DNA of 64,000 nucleotides, taken from Lunularia cruciata (lineage: Eukaryota > Streptophyta > Marchantiopsida > Lunulariales > Lunulariaceae). A program made the position numbers and the translations under genes. The DNA is taken from the NCBI GenBank assembly GCA_948567375.1, contig OX419757.1, positions 56,172,001-56,236,000 on the forward strand. Direction: 5' to 3'. The notes under the pieces are model-generated. The model made no database searches. It had not been told where the DNA came from and saw only the letters and a list, made by a program, of their open reading frames with translations. Below, piece by piece: positions 24,721-35,814 of the stretch (positions within the stretch are counted from its first letter, which is position 1; each line of letters starts with the position of its first letter).

Positions 24721-27136
24721 ATCTCAATTTAGACCAAAGTTTTTGGTAAAGTATTAAACTTACTTTGTGTTTGTTATTAGAGTTAAACAATTTTTAGTTT
24801 GGATTACATTAGAAGATAATATTAGATGCTCATATTTCTCATACTACTTCACCAAAAAAGAGGCATATAATTATAAAATTCAAATATTGATGTTAAAGAT
24901 CCATATGCTATACTAGATACTAGATCATGAAGTTATGTTATGTTAGCTTCTTTGCAAATGTGAAGATCTCTTGCAAGGTTTGATTTCATATATTTAAGAT
25001 TATATTCTCCTTAATATTAGCAGAAGAACTGGCCTACTATGAGTATTATGTAAATATGAATTCAATATAATATTTTTTTACAACAGATATGATAGAAAAA
25101 TAAACCATTTATTAATATCTGTTAAATAACTTTATTTATCCCATAGAATTTATTAATATTTATTAAATAATAATGTTGACAAATGATATGGACTAAACTA
25201 AAACTAATATTCTTCATTTAACATTATCTCCAATAAATATTTTACCCTAAAGTATCATGATGGAGTCAATATGTTCATGCACCAATCTTTAACTATAACA
25301 TATAAGCATAATAAGAAGAGAGAGCAATGTAAATCTTATAAAACCTTAATAGTTAACCATAACTTTGGCAAGAATATTTTTTGTATAGAAGAATACCAAA
25401 AGTGATGTGAATCTAATCATACAACAGTCTTCAATTATAACCTATGACCAAACATTCTTCATGTACAAATCTCATTATTAAGTCATTTATGTGTGATAGA
25501 AATTTACCTCTTATGTTATATTTAATACGAGATATCACCACATGCTAATAAAAAGATTATCCCTTTTAGACATTTACGCCTTTTGTTTCTGAGAGTATTT
25601 TGCAAAATCAAAGGTTAGACAAATAAAAGATCAATTTGATTTCATATTTACAAGTAAACATTAAGTTGGATCTCCAATGTAGAAAATCATCAAGGATAAT
25701 TGGTTCAAATACAGTAAGGAAAATACCTACTTAGCATCTTTCAACCCAACTCAATACATGTTGTACTTTATATGATAATAGTATAAAGGTAGTAATTTTT
25801 TATGATATTTGAACCTCCATAGAATCTAGAAGAGTAGATAGTGTGGTCTACTGTTCTTAATATAGTATTAATGAAACCATGTTTCGAAGATTTTTGATAA
25901 TTAAATTTACTACCTTTTAAGTATTACGTGAATGTACATTCCACAACAAAGGTTATGTGTGCCGATCTTCTCTTGCAAAAACATTTTATTAGTGTATTCA
26001 TGAGAGTAATCTCCCTCTCTTCTTAATAGTTGTATTCCAATACAACTCCTCTAAGACAAATTGTGAGTTGTTTTGAATATGATGCCTATTTTGATTTTGG
26101 TATATTTGTAATGACCACAAATACAAAAGACCACATTAGCTTTAAGTTTAGTTTTAGCAAGTGGTTCACTTGGTTTATATAATTAGCACACAATGGAATA
26201 GAAAGAAAGGATAAATTTAAGTATGAATATAAGGATATGCACACAATAGAATAGAAAGAAAGGATAAATTTAAGTATGAATATAAGGATATGCACACAAT
26301 GGAATAGAACGAAAGGATAAATTTAAGTATGAATATAAGGATATGCACACAATTTTCCTTGTTTCTAGTTGTGTATATATGTAATTTAACTCCAATTTGA
26401 GCTAATATGATAATTTAACTATCGTCAAAATGATGTACATTGTAAATTATAAAAGAAGAGTGACATAAAATTCAATATACTAGAATTGTACTACTTCAAA
26501 TCTTATATTGGCAAAATACACCTCTGGTGATGGTTTTCCTACAATCTGCGAGGAAAAAATTACATAAATTTGAGGTCAAAAAGTGTATGCAACTATGGTA
26601 AAATATTTAAATTACACCACAATAACCACTTGGGGCTATTTATATTTTATATTTGACCCCAAAGGTGAGCAAAAGTGAAGAGACAAGAGTTTCTTTTGGC
26701 ATTCGTGTCTTAATTTAGAATGTAGTGCTTTACACTTAAGTATTATTACTTAAAATATTAGAAATTTTATTAATAAGGAATTTCATCTAGATATGAATTC
26801 AGTCTATCCAAAACGTCGTATATAATGTTCAATTCATCACAATAAAATCAAAGTCGAATATCATGAGGTAATCAAGATAAGAGTATCGTCCGTCAATTCA
26901 CTAGTGTATACACTACAAATAAATATTATTCATGTGGGCCCTATTGTGCCAAGGCCCAGAAGATTAAGTTTTAAAGAATAGTCCCCCTATTCTATCCTAT
27001 CCCCATTCCACTTTTTCTTCATTCTATTTGAAATCTTGTGGAGTTCTAAAAGATAGTCTAGAAATTTAATAACTTAAACCTCAATATAAATGAATAAAAA
27101 TTTGTAACATTTTATACTGTTCTGTGCTTTTTATCT
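24721..27136. other. AT-rich spacer or intron-like DNA
   Basis: About 2.4 kb of strongly AT-rich sequence without recognisable coding homology. It ends in TTTTTATCTTTAG, a good splice acceptor, directly before the exon at 27,141. The stretch could therefore be part of a large intron, though no upstream exon was found. A 53-bp tandem repeat lies inside it. Confidence 0.5.
26186..26344. repeat. 53-bp tandem repeat, three units
   Basis: Units begin at 26,186, 26,239 and 26,292 (GCACACAATGGAATAGAAAG...), exactly 53 bp apart, with only one or two mismatches. In a region otherwise full of decay this points to a recent expansion. Confidence 0.95.
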
Positions 27137-27140
27137 TTAG

Positions 27141-27584
27141 CATATACAAGTTTTCGAAAAGTGCGGGTCCGCTGTAGAAGACCATGGTGAATTCGTTGAG
27201 GAAGAATGTCGACCATGCCCAAAGTCGATAGCAACGATGTTTTCCTTATTCAAGTACGCACTTTTGACCCAAAAGTTACTTCTCTGTGCACTAACTAATG
27301 ATAGCCTCGGTAACTGGGGAGAGGCACATTCGTTCGACGAGAACGTGTCGCGGAGCTGTGGTTGGCCGGAGCTCATGAGGCGTGCTGTGTCCGCGCCTTT
27401 CGGGGACGACTCAATCGCTATCTTCCATGACTGCAGATATCCGGGACGAAAGGGGATGAAATTACTAAATTCTGCCGGTAAGTACAACCTACAATATGTC
27501 TCCGAATTCTTTCCCGATATTGTTCACCTTACCTGGAATTTACACAAGAAGCCATGGTGCATCTTCACGGCGATGGCAGAATAG
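27141..27584 (+). CDS. Isolated open exon, probably the last exon of an unrecognised gene
   Basis: A frame of 147 sense codons runs from directly after a splice-acceptor-like TTTTTATCTTTAG (its TAG is an in-frame stop at 27,138) to a stop at 27,582-27,584. It starts HIQVFEKCGSAVEDHGEF, includes RSCGWPELMRRAVSAPFGDD and DCRYPGRKGMKLLNSAGKY, and ends HLTWNLHKKPWCIFTAMAE. The segment is markedly richer in G+C and CpG than its surroundings and lacks the stop-codon decay of the transposons. I do not recognise the protein. The opposite strand is also open for 116 codons (27,137-27,487), so the strand is supported mainly by the acceptor and the longer frame. If no upstream exons exist, it is a gene fragment, perhaps captured by a transposon. 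A Harbinger-type element begins only 12 bp downstream. Confidence 0.5.
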   Translation, partial: HIQVFEKCGSAVEDHGEFVEEECRPCPKSIATMFSLFKYALLTQKLLLCALTNDSLGNWGEAHSFDENVSRSCGWPELMRRAVSAPFGDDSIAIFHDCRYPGRKGMKLLNSAGKYNLQYVSEFFPDIVHLTWNLHKKPWCIFTAMAE

Positions 27585-27628
27585 AAGAAACAGTAGGGGG
27601 TTTCATAAATAGTTTTGACGGATGTCTA

Positions 27629-27793
27629 TGGGATATTTTTAACATTTATATATTCTTAACTATAAAAATATAAAAAAAAAATTTAATTTATAAAACGTTC
27701 ATTTATTAACACTTCATCTCCTTACAGAATTCACTAAAATAATTTATGAATAATATAGTTATAAATATATAAATGTTAAAATATCCTATAATA
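27629..27793. repeat. AT-rich foldback inside R1
   Basis: Arms of about 35 bp (GGATATTTTTAACATTTATA near 27,629 and its near-perfect reverse complement ending at about 27,793) enclose roughly 95 bp. The strand could form a long hairpin. Confidence 0.7.
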
Positions 27794-28517
27794 AATTTAT
27801 ATAGTTTTATAGTTAAAAATAAATTTATATATTTTTAACTATTATAAATTTTTATGGTATATCATATACCATAATAATTGTATATCATATACCGTTGCTT
27901 CATAAATTATTATATGATATATCACATGCAATCGGTATTCATTTATAAAAATCAGACATTTTACTACGGATATTTAGGAGTTCCATAAATTAATGTCAAA
28001 AGAGATGATGTGGCTTTTTGAGAGAGTTGTCACGTTTTCCTGGTGGGTGATTCTTAGAGTGGGATTTATGAAATTTTTTGGCGGATCCAAAATGCAGTTC
28101 TCAACTATTCAAATTCAAATTCACAAATCTACAAATGCGAATGCTGTGCAAATGCTCTTGTCAGTAAACTAAAATGGTGGGTTTTGTAGTTTTGCATAGG
28201 TGTGTTGGTTCATATCCATATATATTAGTGTGGTAAGGGAGATAGCACGAGTTATGGAAAATGATTTGCATCATCTTATAGCAACCAAGAAATTAATTGG
28301 AGATCAAGGAATTTTATTCCAAAAGTGCAACAAAAATTTAGCAAAAACCTGATTACAATGTATGCTCACATTTGGATGCAAAATCAACTTGCACTATCAA
28401 GCAACTACCCGTGGCAACGAGAGTCTACCAGCGTGAACCAATGGTAATGAGAGTGTACGGGCGCCAACGAGCTTTGAGCTTTGAGCGCCAACAAGCTTTG
28501 AGCTTTGAGCACCATCG

Positions 28518-28668
28518 AGCGGCTACGGGCAGCAACGGGCGGCTACGGGCGGCTACGAGCAACTACAAGTAGCTACGAGCAGCGACGAGCAACAACGAGC
28601 AGCGACGAGCAACAATAAGTAGCGACAAGCAATAACAAGCAGTGACGAGCAACAACGAGCAAAGACAA
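28518..28668 (+). repeat. 10-bp minisatellite GAGCARCDAC, about 15 units
   Basis: Units of exactly 10 bp (GAGCGGCTAC, GAGCAGCGAC, GAGCAACAAC and variants) follow one another. The homologous element R2 has only about four loose units (40,985-41,040), so the array grew in this copy. It is also CpG-rich. Confidence 0.9.
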
Positions 28669-28727
28669 AAAATTCCCATTTAATACTAAATTAACATATT
28701 AAATCCCATATAAATAGTGTTCCCGCT

Positions 28728-28890
28728 CGTCTAGTGCATAAATTTGTCAACTCTTGATTACCATGGGTATTCTCGAACATCATGGATGCTCCCTTTGGTG
28801 GCCCCAGTCGTCTTGTGCATAAATTTGTCAACTTTTGATTACCATGGATGTTCTCGAACATCATGGATGCTCTTCCTTTGGTGGCCGCCA
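28728..28890. repeat. ~80-bp tandem duplication
   Basis: Two adjacent copies share GTGCATAAATTTGTCAACT, then GATTACCATGG and CTCGAACATCATGGATGCTC. A few differences separate them. Confidence 0.85.
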
Positions 28891-29936
28891 CTTTCATGCT
28901 AACCTTAAATGATAAACTTTATCAACCTTAATACGTAATCAATGCACTATGGTGTGCTAACGGAAAATTCCTTATTCCTTATTCCTTATTTTCTACGAAC
29001 CATCTCATATGGAGTGCACTAATAAGAAGGAACTTGGCTCGAACTCCATAACAATATCTTTTCTACCTCCCGGTCACACACCGTACCCATTTAATCAACA
29101 TTTACCCAATTTAACTATCTATATGAAAAGTTATGAAACTTCGTATAACTATTTCTGAAACCCTTAGTGTGCAGTGTCGTGGGGAATCTCACACTCAACT
29201 CCAATGGAGTGTGAGAGTTCTTCTCTGAGCCACTTTCACTCTAACCTTAAACTATAAACTTTATTAACCTTAATACGTAATCAATGCACTATGGAGTGCT
29301 AACGGAAAATTCCTTATTCCTTATTTTCTACGAACCATCTCATATGGAGTGCACTAATAAGAAGGAACTTGGCTCGAATTCCATAACAATATCTTTTCTA
29401 CCTCCCGGTCACACACCGTACCCATTTAATCAACGTTTCGTAACTATCTATATGAAAAGTTATGAAATTTCGTATAACTATTTCTGAAACCCTTAGTGTG
29501 TAGTGTTATGGAGAATCTCACGCTCAACTCCACTGGAGTGTGAGAGTTCTTCTCCGAGCCACTTTCACTCTAACCTTAAACGATAAACTTTATTAACCTT
29601 AATACGTAATCAATGCACTATGAAGTGCTAACGGAAAATTCCTTATTCCTTGTTTTCTACAAACCATCTCATATGGAGTGCACTAATAAGAAGGAACTTG
29701 GTTCGAACTCCATAACAATATCTTTTCTACCTCCTGTACCCCTTTAATCAACGTTTCGTAACTATTTATGAAAAGTTATGAAAATTTTCAAAATTTAAAT
29801 TTTTTTCTTTTTAAAACCAATTTTATAATATAAAAAAATAAAAAAATTCGTATAACTATTTCTGAAACCCTTAGTGTGCAGTGTCGTGGGGAATCTCACG
29901 CTCAACTCCACTGGAGTGTGAGAGTTCTTCTCCGAG
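28887..29936. repeat. Tandem array of three ~330-380-bp Harbinger right-end units
   Basis: Units start GCCACTTTCA..CTAACCTTAAA at about 28,887, 29,229 and 29,558. Each contains the right-terminal sequence AACTATTTCTGAAACCCTTAG, followed by a hairpin TCTCACNCTC...GAGTGTGAGA with perfect or near-perfect 10-bp arms. The third unit has an extra AT-rich ~60 bp (29,780-29,845). Related single copies are at 41,080-41,330 and, inverted, 31,771-32,000. Confidence 0.85.
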
Positions 29937-31420
29937 TAGATATAGATCCTCAGATACGGTGTGTAGGAACCGCACCCACGTGGTGTGCAGTTGTCCCGTA
30001 GCGAACCTGGACTTGTTTCCAGTGATGTGGCCACGCAGTTGAGACCTGGTTTGTTGATTTTCAAACCGAGTGATGCGGTGGCAAGTCCTCCTCTCGCTTT
30101 TTAATACGGTACAGGACTACGTGACCGGGTGGTGCGGGGGAAAAGAGCACATGTGGAAGGCTAAGCGAAAAGACGTGGAGTAACAATTATATCAAGGTTC
30201 GTCTTTCCTTTCTAGCGTCCTATCTCGGTAACCCCGAAGAATGAGTTAATGAGCCCTGCGCGTGTCCTTTTGAACGGAGTAGAACTTCTGTCCGTGCCGG
30301 GAAAGGTATCCCGTTGACTATTGTTCTGGAAGGAGTAGAAGGGTATCCGGATAAGCGAGCGCTTGTAGTATGGGTACGACGCGGTAGGTTCAATGTAGTA
30401 TGTGACTACGACTCGCAATTCTTTTTAAATTTGCTTCCCACCAGCATAGTCCAATTGTTGACCGAAAACAAACCTGACGTAATAGTTTCGTAGTCAAATG
30501 TGTCAAAACGAGGAGGGAAACAAACCCATAACAACCTGAAGAGCCCTTTAAAAGGCTAAAGTACGCAACCGCCACCACCATGGACGGCGGGATGAAAAAG
30601 AGCATATCGATTGAAGGGAACAAGAAGCCTAGCTGACATCAAAAGTGGGTGACGAGAGTTCGAACCTTATCTAATTATGCGGACTGGTCAGTTAGTACCA
30701 AGGACGAACAATGGGAGGATTCAAACAAGTGGTTTTCGGTAATCCCGTGAAAAATCCGTCACTCTTTGGACAGTCCGTGGTGACAAAGTTTATCGTGGAT
30801 GTGAAATAGAGTAAAAAGGCGACCATATAGAACACATGAAGTATGGGAAGACCCCATCAAGCCTTACGTACAAGAGAGAGACAAACGAGGCAGAATTGGG
30901 CTACGATGTGGAACAGGGACGTTTGAAATTTTACCATATATTTTGGGTGTTTCACTTTCGGGATCTACGGGATCGGGGCACTTCCCGTCACCCCCCGTAA
31001 GTATTTCCAGGAGTACGGAAAATGAATCTTAGCTATTCACTAATAGAGTTCCTAATAATTTAGGGTTTAATTAATTAACGGTTGGATACAAATTTCGAAT
31101 CAACGTTTTGGGGCTTGTGGTCAACGGGATCTTCTGTAGACAAAAGAAAAATTTTATGGGTTTTGAAAATCCGTGACCCACTGACCTTTAGAGAGTTATG
31201 GAAGGTGCTCCTGCAAGAAAAACAAGAATATTCCTATAAGAGATCCCATAAAAGAGATTTCCTCTATTTCCGGTCGCAAAAATAGGCTAAGTGAAACTCC
31301 CCCTCCGGACCACAGGCCGGAGGAAATTCATCAGGAAAAAGGTGACCTATTAAAGGAAAGGCGACCAACTAGAACACAAGAAGGATGGACCCCACAAGCC
31401 TCACGAGGGAGAGTTAACCT
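29937..31420. other. CpG-retaining segment of unknown origin
   Basis: This ~1.5 kb is clearly richer in G+C and CpG than the rest of the window. I recognise no gene in it. Short frames on the minus strand (30,212-30,418; 30,390-30,623) and plus strand (31,082-31,285) have no motif I can name. Its composition resembles plant mitochondrial DNA, so a nuclear-mitochondrial insertion is possible but unproven. A diverged ~50-bp direct repeat (30,817-30,866 and 31,358-31,407) and a small hairpin (CCTCCGG...CCGGAGG, 31,303-31,323) are inside. Confidence 0.5.
30817..30866. repeat. ~50-bp dispersed direct repeat, first copy
   Basis: GGCGACCATATAGAACACAT...GACCCCATCAAGCCTTACG here matches GGCGACCAACTAGAACACAA...GACCCCACAAGCCTCACG at 31,358-31,407, with several differences. 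Confidence 0.75.
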
Positions 31421-32547
31421 TTTATAGTTTAGGATAATTAAAGGTTTACATAAATATCTTTAAATATCAATTAGAGATAATGAATGAAGGTTTGAAAAAT
31501 TAAATAATGATTTTTTATTTTTTTATTGTATTAATGTGATATTGAAATTAAAATAATTTTATAAATAATATTCTAAATAAAATAAAATAAAATAAAATCA
31601 AAATTATAAAATTTTACAAGTTATGGTCCAAGTCTCATAAGAACACTGTAAATTTCTCTTTTGAATCACCTCAATGGAACAATTGCACTCTCGACCCAAA
31701 AATACAATGAATATGACATAGCGAAATGCAATGGAAGGAGTTGGCCTTAACTTGTGGGAATGAATACTAAGGGGTTTCAGAAACAGTTTTACGAAGCTCT
31801 GTATATTTCATATAGATTATTACATAGCATTGAGTAAATTGGTATAGAGCACATGCCGGAGCAAGAAAAGGACCCACTTTAGAGTTCCTTCCAAGTTCCT
31901 TATTATTAGCAAACTCCATAAGAGGTGGTTCATAGGAAATAAGGGATATGGAGTTTTTTGTTGGCACACCATAAAGCATTAATTACAATTTAGGGTTAAT
32001 AAAGTGATTGGTTTAAGGTGAATGTGGTGGGCACTAAAGAGGGAGATGCTAGGCCTTGAGTTCCACATCTAGACGTGGGGCTGAAGAATTTGGGATGACA
32101 TATGAGAACAACATGAGATGGCAAGATGTACAAGGATGAGAACAAGAAAATTGACGATGGAGTGTGACGAATGTGTGCGTGGAGAAGAAGGTAGTGTGAA
32201 GGTTGGAAGGGGGAGTGAATCAGTTGAAGCGCAATCCAAATTCCACAATTTCCTTATTTAAAAGTTCCTTGTTCAACTAGTAAAAGTTAACAATGAATTT
32301 CTTATTCTGCTCTCTTGTTCATTGTGCATAGAATGTGAAGAAAGTAGAGCATGCTGAGAGGTAAGACTTGTAGGTGTTACTTTTGTAGATTCAAGAATTG
32401 AGGAGAACAAAGTAAAACATGCCAAGAGGTAGCACTCGTGGAGAACTAACTAGAAACATTAGGAAATGTATACAATGGGTTATAAAATTAGATTTGTAAA
32501 TATTGTAGCATGGACTAAAAGATGAAGATGAAGAAGGAGATTAAGAT

Positions 32548-33560
32548 ATGCTAGATTTATTGATTAGTGGATGGGAGTATGCACATATGCATAGGTACTT
32601 AGAACCCATAGTTACATACACTCATAGTCAGGAATTTGTGATCAAATATTTTAGAAGTCTAGATGTGAAGGCCTTCTGCCAACTTCCTAGAATGGATATT
32701 TATTCCTTTTCAACACTAGTAGATTTGATAAAAACTTTATGTGTTTCTGAAAATAACTATCGACGTGTGGATCCAAGTAGCTCTATCTCTTGATAGATTT
32801 GGATATCATGGTAATGGAGCTTGTGTTACAAGGAGGTTAAACATTTGAGGCATTAGTGTAGGTTCAATAATTGCCTTTATAGATAGAGTTATTACCACCA
32901 TATTAGATTTGATGAAGAGTCAAATGGCATGGCTTGAGCATGAGGAGAGGAGGAAAATATTCACAGTTTTTGCACACAAAGGTTTCCGTAGTTGTGTTGG
33001 TTTGGTAGATGGAACACTGTTTCCTCTTGCAACTCAACCCACAATGGATGGAGAAATCTGTTTCAGCAAAAAGGGCTTATATTCCATAAACAGCCAAGTG
33101 ATTTGTGCTGCTAAAAAGTGGAATTATACATTTTCTAGGAGGTAAGTGTTTGATATCTATCTAGTTGTTTTGTTTTATTCTTTTGTTCAGTTCATTAGCA
33201 TCGGTGCTCCTCATTGTACGTTTGCCATGATTTGATTATAGGTTAAATTTGATTTTTTTATTTGCAAGAATGTCAAGGTCATGTCACGACATGACTTGTT
33301 TGAAAAAATCATCACTATGGAATGATTTGAACCAAAGAAGGTGATGTCTTAGTTTCAAGGCCAAAGAGTAACTCTTAGGTGATTTTAGTTATGTACCCAT
33401 GCATCACCTAGTCCCAACTTTCAAGCAGGTCCAAATGGAGGAAGCAAGAGCTCAAAAAATATTTTGCAAAGGCAAGGGTGATAAATGAGCACTATATAGG
33501 AAAACTGAAAGCTAGAGGACATTCTCTTTGGGAATTTAAAGTGCAACTTAAAGACAATAG
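32548..33560 (+). pseudogene. PIF/Harbinger DDE transposase
   Basis: The N-terminal part has FRSLDVKAFCQLPRMDIYSF (32,652) and FGYHGNGACVTRRLNI...ISVGSIIAFIDRVI, matching the 'GNGASV...F..S.GTV..Y..RV' region of Harbinger transposases. The nuclease core has FRSCVGLVDGT (first Asp, about 32,985), then GEICFSKKGLYSINSQVICA. An intron is predicted: donor AGGTAAGT at about 33,140 and acceptor TTTTATTTGCAAG at about 33,268. Splicing joins TFSRR to MSRSCHDMT, matching the family's 'GxPGSCHDxxV' block. Then come LLGDFSYVPMHHLVPTFK (second Asp, about 33,380) and, after a frameshift, RVINEHYIGKLKAR (catalytic Glu, about 33,485). All three acidic residues are visible, but stops at 32,793 and 32,848 and the frameshift inactivate it. 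Confidence 0.85.
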
Positions 33561-33599
33561 TAGAAATGCATATTTGTTAAAGGAGTTTTATTTTGTATT

Positions 33600-35800
33600 A
33601 TTTTAACATAACTTTTTTATCCATAGGTCAGATGTTTGGTTAGAAGACGATGGTAGATTTATTGAGGAAACTCAAATAGATTCAAAAATATCTCTTAATG
33701 GCATGGAGCTTGGTAGAGAAGAAAGTAGATCAAGGGTGATGCAACAATGCCTTGCTCACCATCTCAAGTATATGGAATGAGAACATGTTTCTCTAAAATG
33801 AAATATCATTCTTCAATTCTTCTTCAATTATTACCAAATGTAAATCTAGTATTGATTCTAGTATTGATTCTAGTATTGTTTGCATTGCTGCTCATAAACA
33901 CAAGTTTACAAAAAATTATTCATAGGTTGCTACACATTGACTCCTATTGCAGATTTTATTGTATTTTATTTACAATTTAGTATGCTAAGATTAGCACATA
34001 GTTGCCCATTGAACACCAATTGCGGATCTTATGGCAATAAGGTGTTGGGTGACACCTGGTGTGCACTTGTAGGCAATGGGTGATGCATAGTGTGCACTGG
34101 AAGACAATGGATGGCACTAGGCAATGCCATATGTATATTGGTTGGTAAGGGTGGTGCCAATTGATGCCCAACATAATAGAGAAAAGTTGCACATAGACGT
34201 TGGTAGGCAATGGTTGTTGCTTGATGTAGTGTTTAAATTAGGCTTTTGCCCATTGGAACTTGATTGCGCCCTTTGCATCATTGTGCAATGGCACTCATAG
34301 GTGCTTAGAGGTGCACATTCTCAGAGTAATGGTCAAGTGTGCCGGTTGGTGATATGGTATGTTGCATGTTGTCGTTTATTGCAACTCAAGATTCTAAAAT
34401 TTTCTCTCCAAATTTGCATTCTTCCTAGTGAAGTAACAATTTTCTCAATGCAAGATATAGATATATTTTCTTATGTGGGTGGCTATATAAATTCTCTTCT
34501 TGCAAAGATGTTTCATAGTTCTTCAATTGAGCAATTTTGGGGAGTTTTTGGGCAAAGAAGTTATTCACACTTCAACTTCATGGTTTTTGATGGAGGAGAG
34601 TGTTTTTCAAAGGAGTAAAGCAATTTGGAGTTTTCAAAGGGTGTACATGTTTGAGTTCAAGTGTTTTTTGAGTTTTAGGAAGAATAAAAAGTATGAGTGG
34701 TGGGGTTTGGGAGAGATTGGCATTTCAAAACACAATTTTCTTTTTGGGATGTGGATTCAAAACTGAGCAAAAGGAGAGGAGAGGGTTCAAGAGAGTTTCA
34801 TGGGAGCAAAAGGAGGAGAGTTTCTTAAATTTCAAGTGAGAGGTGAGAGGAGAGCAAGGAGTAAGTGCAAGTGAAAGGAGAGCAAGAAGCCCAAGAATTT
34901 CCAAAATCAAGTTTCTTTTGAGTTCCTAAATTTCCCTAGAGTCTCCATGATAGATATTTGGGGTTATGAGAAGATTGTTGATGGTGAAGACATGAGGAAT
35001 ACTCAAGAAGGAGATTATTTAATTGATTTCCATACTATTCACTCCTAGCAAACTTCATAAAATGGTTTAGATGGATAAATATCAATTTTGAACTACTATT
35101 GCTGAAATTAGGGAGGTCTATCTTGATGTAATCAGCCTCAAAATAGCCCTTGGCCCACATTACCCACATCTAGAGGTATTCTTCTTTCTTTACTTCTTTA
35201 TTTTCTCCATGTTTCTCTAGTTTTGAAAAGTTTAGTTCTCCATTTCAGTTTTTCTTGAAAGTTTTGGGTCTCAATTATTAGTGCCTACGGGCATTGGCAC
35301 CAACTAGGTTTTTCCCGTAGTGCCTCCATGCATTGCCCTGAGTCATCTACACTTAAAACCTAAACCATATTCCTGTTCCTTAGCATTGACAAGCATCATC
35401 CAGCGCCGCTTTGAGTTTTTTCTAAGCATTCCTTGTCTAGTAGTGGCACCTAACATTGTTGTGCCTGCCTAGCAACACCGGCCGGCATCCCCTTGCATCA
35501 CTAGGTGTCTTCTTGCATTGCCCACACTTAACTACTATTGAATATTTCAGGTCCAACCATGTCAATAGGATCATCAGGCACCATTTTGAGGTTTGCTCTA
35601 TCCCACTACAGTGCCTAGCATTGTAGCACCTGTCTGCTAGCACCGGCGGGCATTGCCCCCGTGTTAACCTTACAATAATTTCCTTTCTATGCATTGTCGT
35701 GAGTGGCATCCAACTGAATCCCTTCACTTTTTTGTTGTCCAAGAGCACCATTGAGCAATATCCAACATCTTCTTATATGAGTTATGAGGCTTACACTTTT
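33600..35800. other. Non-coding stretch with TGGCAC/GTGCC-rich patches
   Basis: No recognisable gene. Short motifs TGGCAC, GGTGCC and TTGCCC recur in patches at about 34,020-34,310 and 35,280-35,720. A purine-rich stretch lies at 34,750-34,890 (GGAGAGGAGAGGG and similar). Short frames here have no motif. Confidence 0.5.
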
Positions 35801-35814
35801 TTGGTTGGCAATTT

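Larger units (their letters stand above)
27597..29165. mobile_element. Non-autonomous PIF/Harbinger-like element R1
   Basis: Left terminus GGGGTTTCATAAATAGTTTTG (27,597) and right terminus AACTATTTCTGAAACCCT form inverted repeats. TAG flanks both sides (27,594-27,596 and about 29,165-29,167), fitting a 3-bp target duplication. The interior (27,990-28,360) is homologous to 40,550-40,950 and, inverted, to 39,050-39,590. It encodes no recognisable protein. It contains a foldback, a 10-bp minisatellite and an 80-bp duplication. Link to Harbinger is inferred from matching termini of the transposase-bearing copy at 31,771. Confidence 0.6.

Noticed and set aside
27137-27487. Minus-strand frame opposite the isolated exon
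   Set aside because: Shorter than the plus frame, and the plus strand has a splice acceptor placed exactly at its start. Not fully excluded.
28372-28572. Open frame over the 10-bp minisatellite
   Set aside because: Composition follows the repeat, and the homologous element R2 does not keep the frame.
30200-30640. Mitochondrial gene in the CpG-rich segment
   Set aside because: Composition is suggestive, but no ribosomal protein, NADH dehydrogenase or cytochrome gene could be recognised, so no gene is called.
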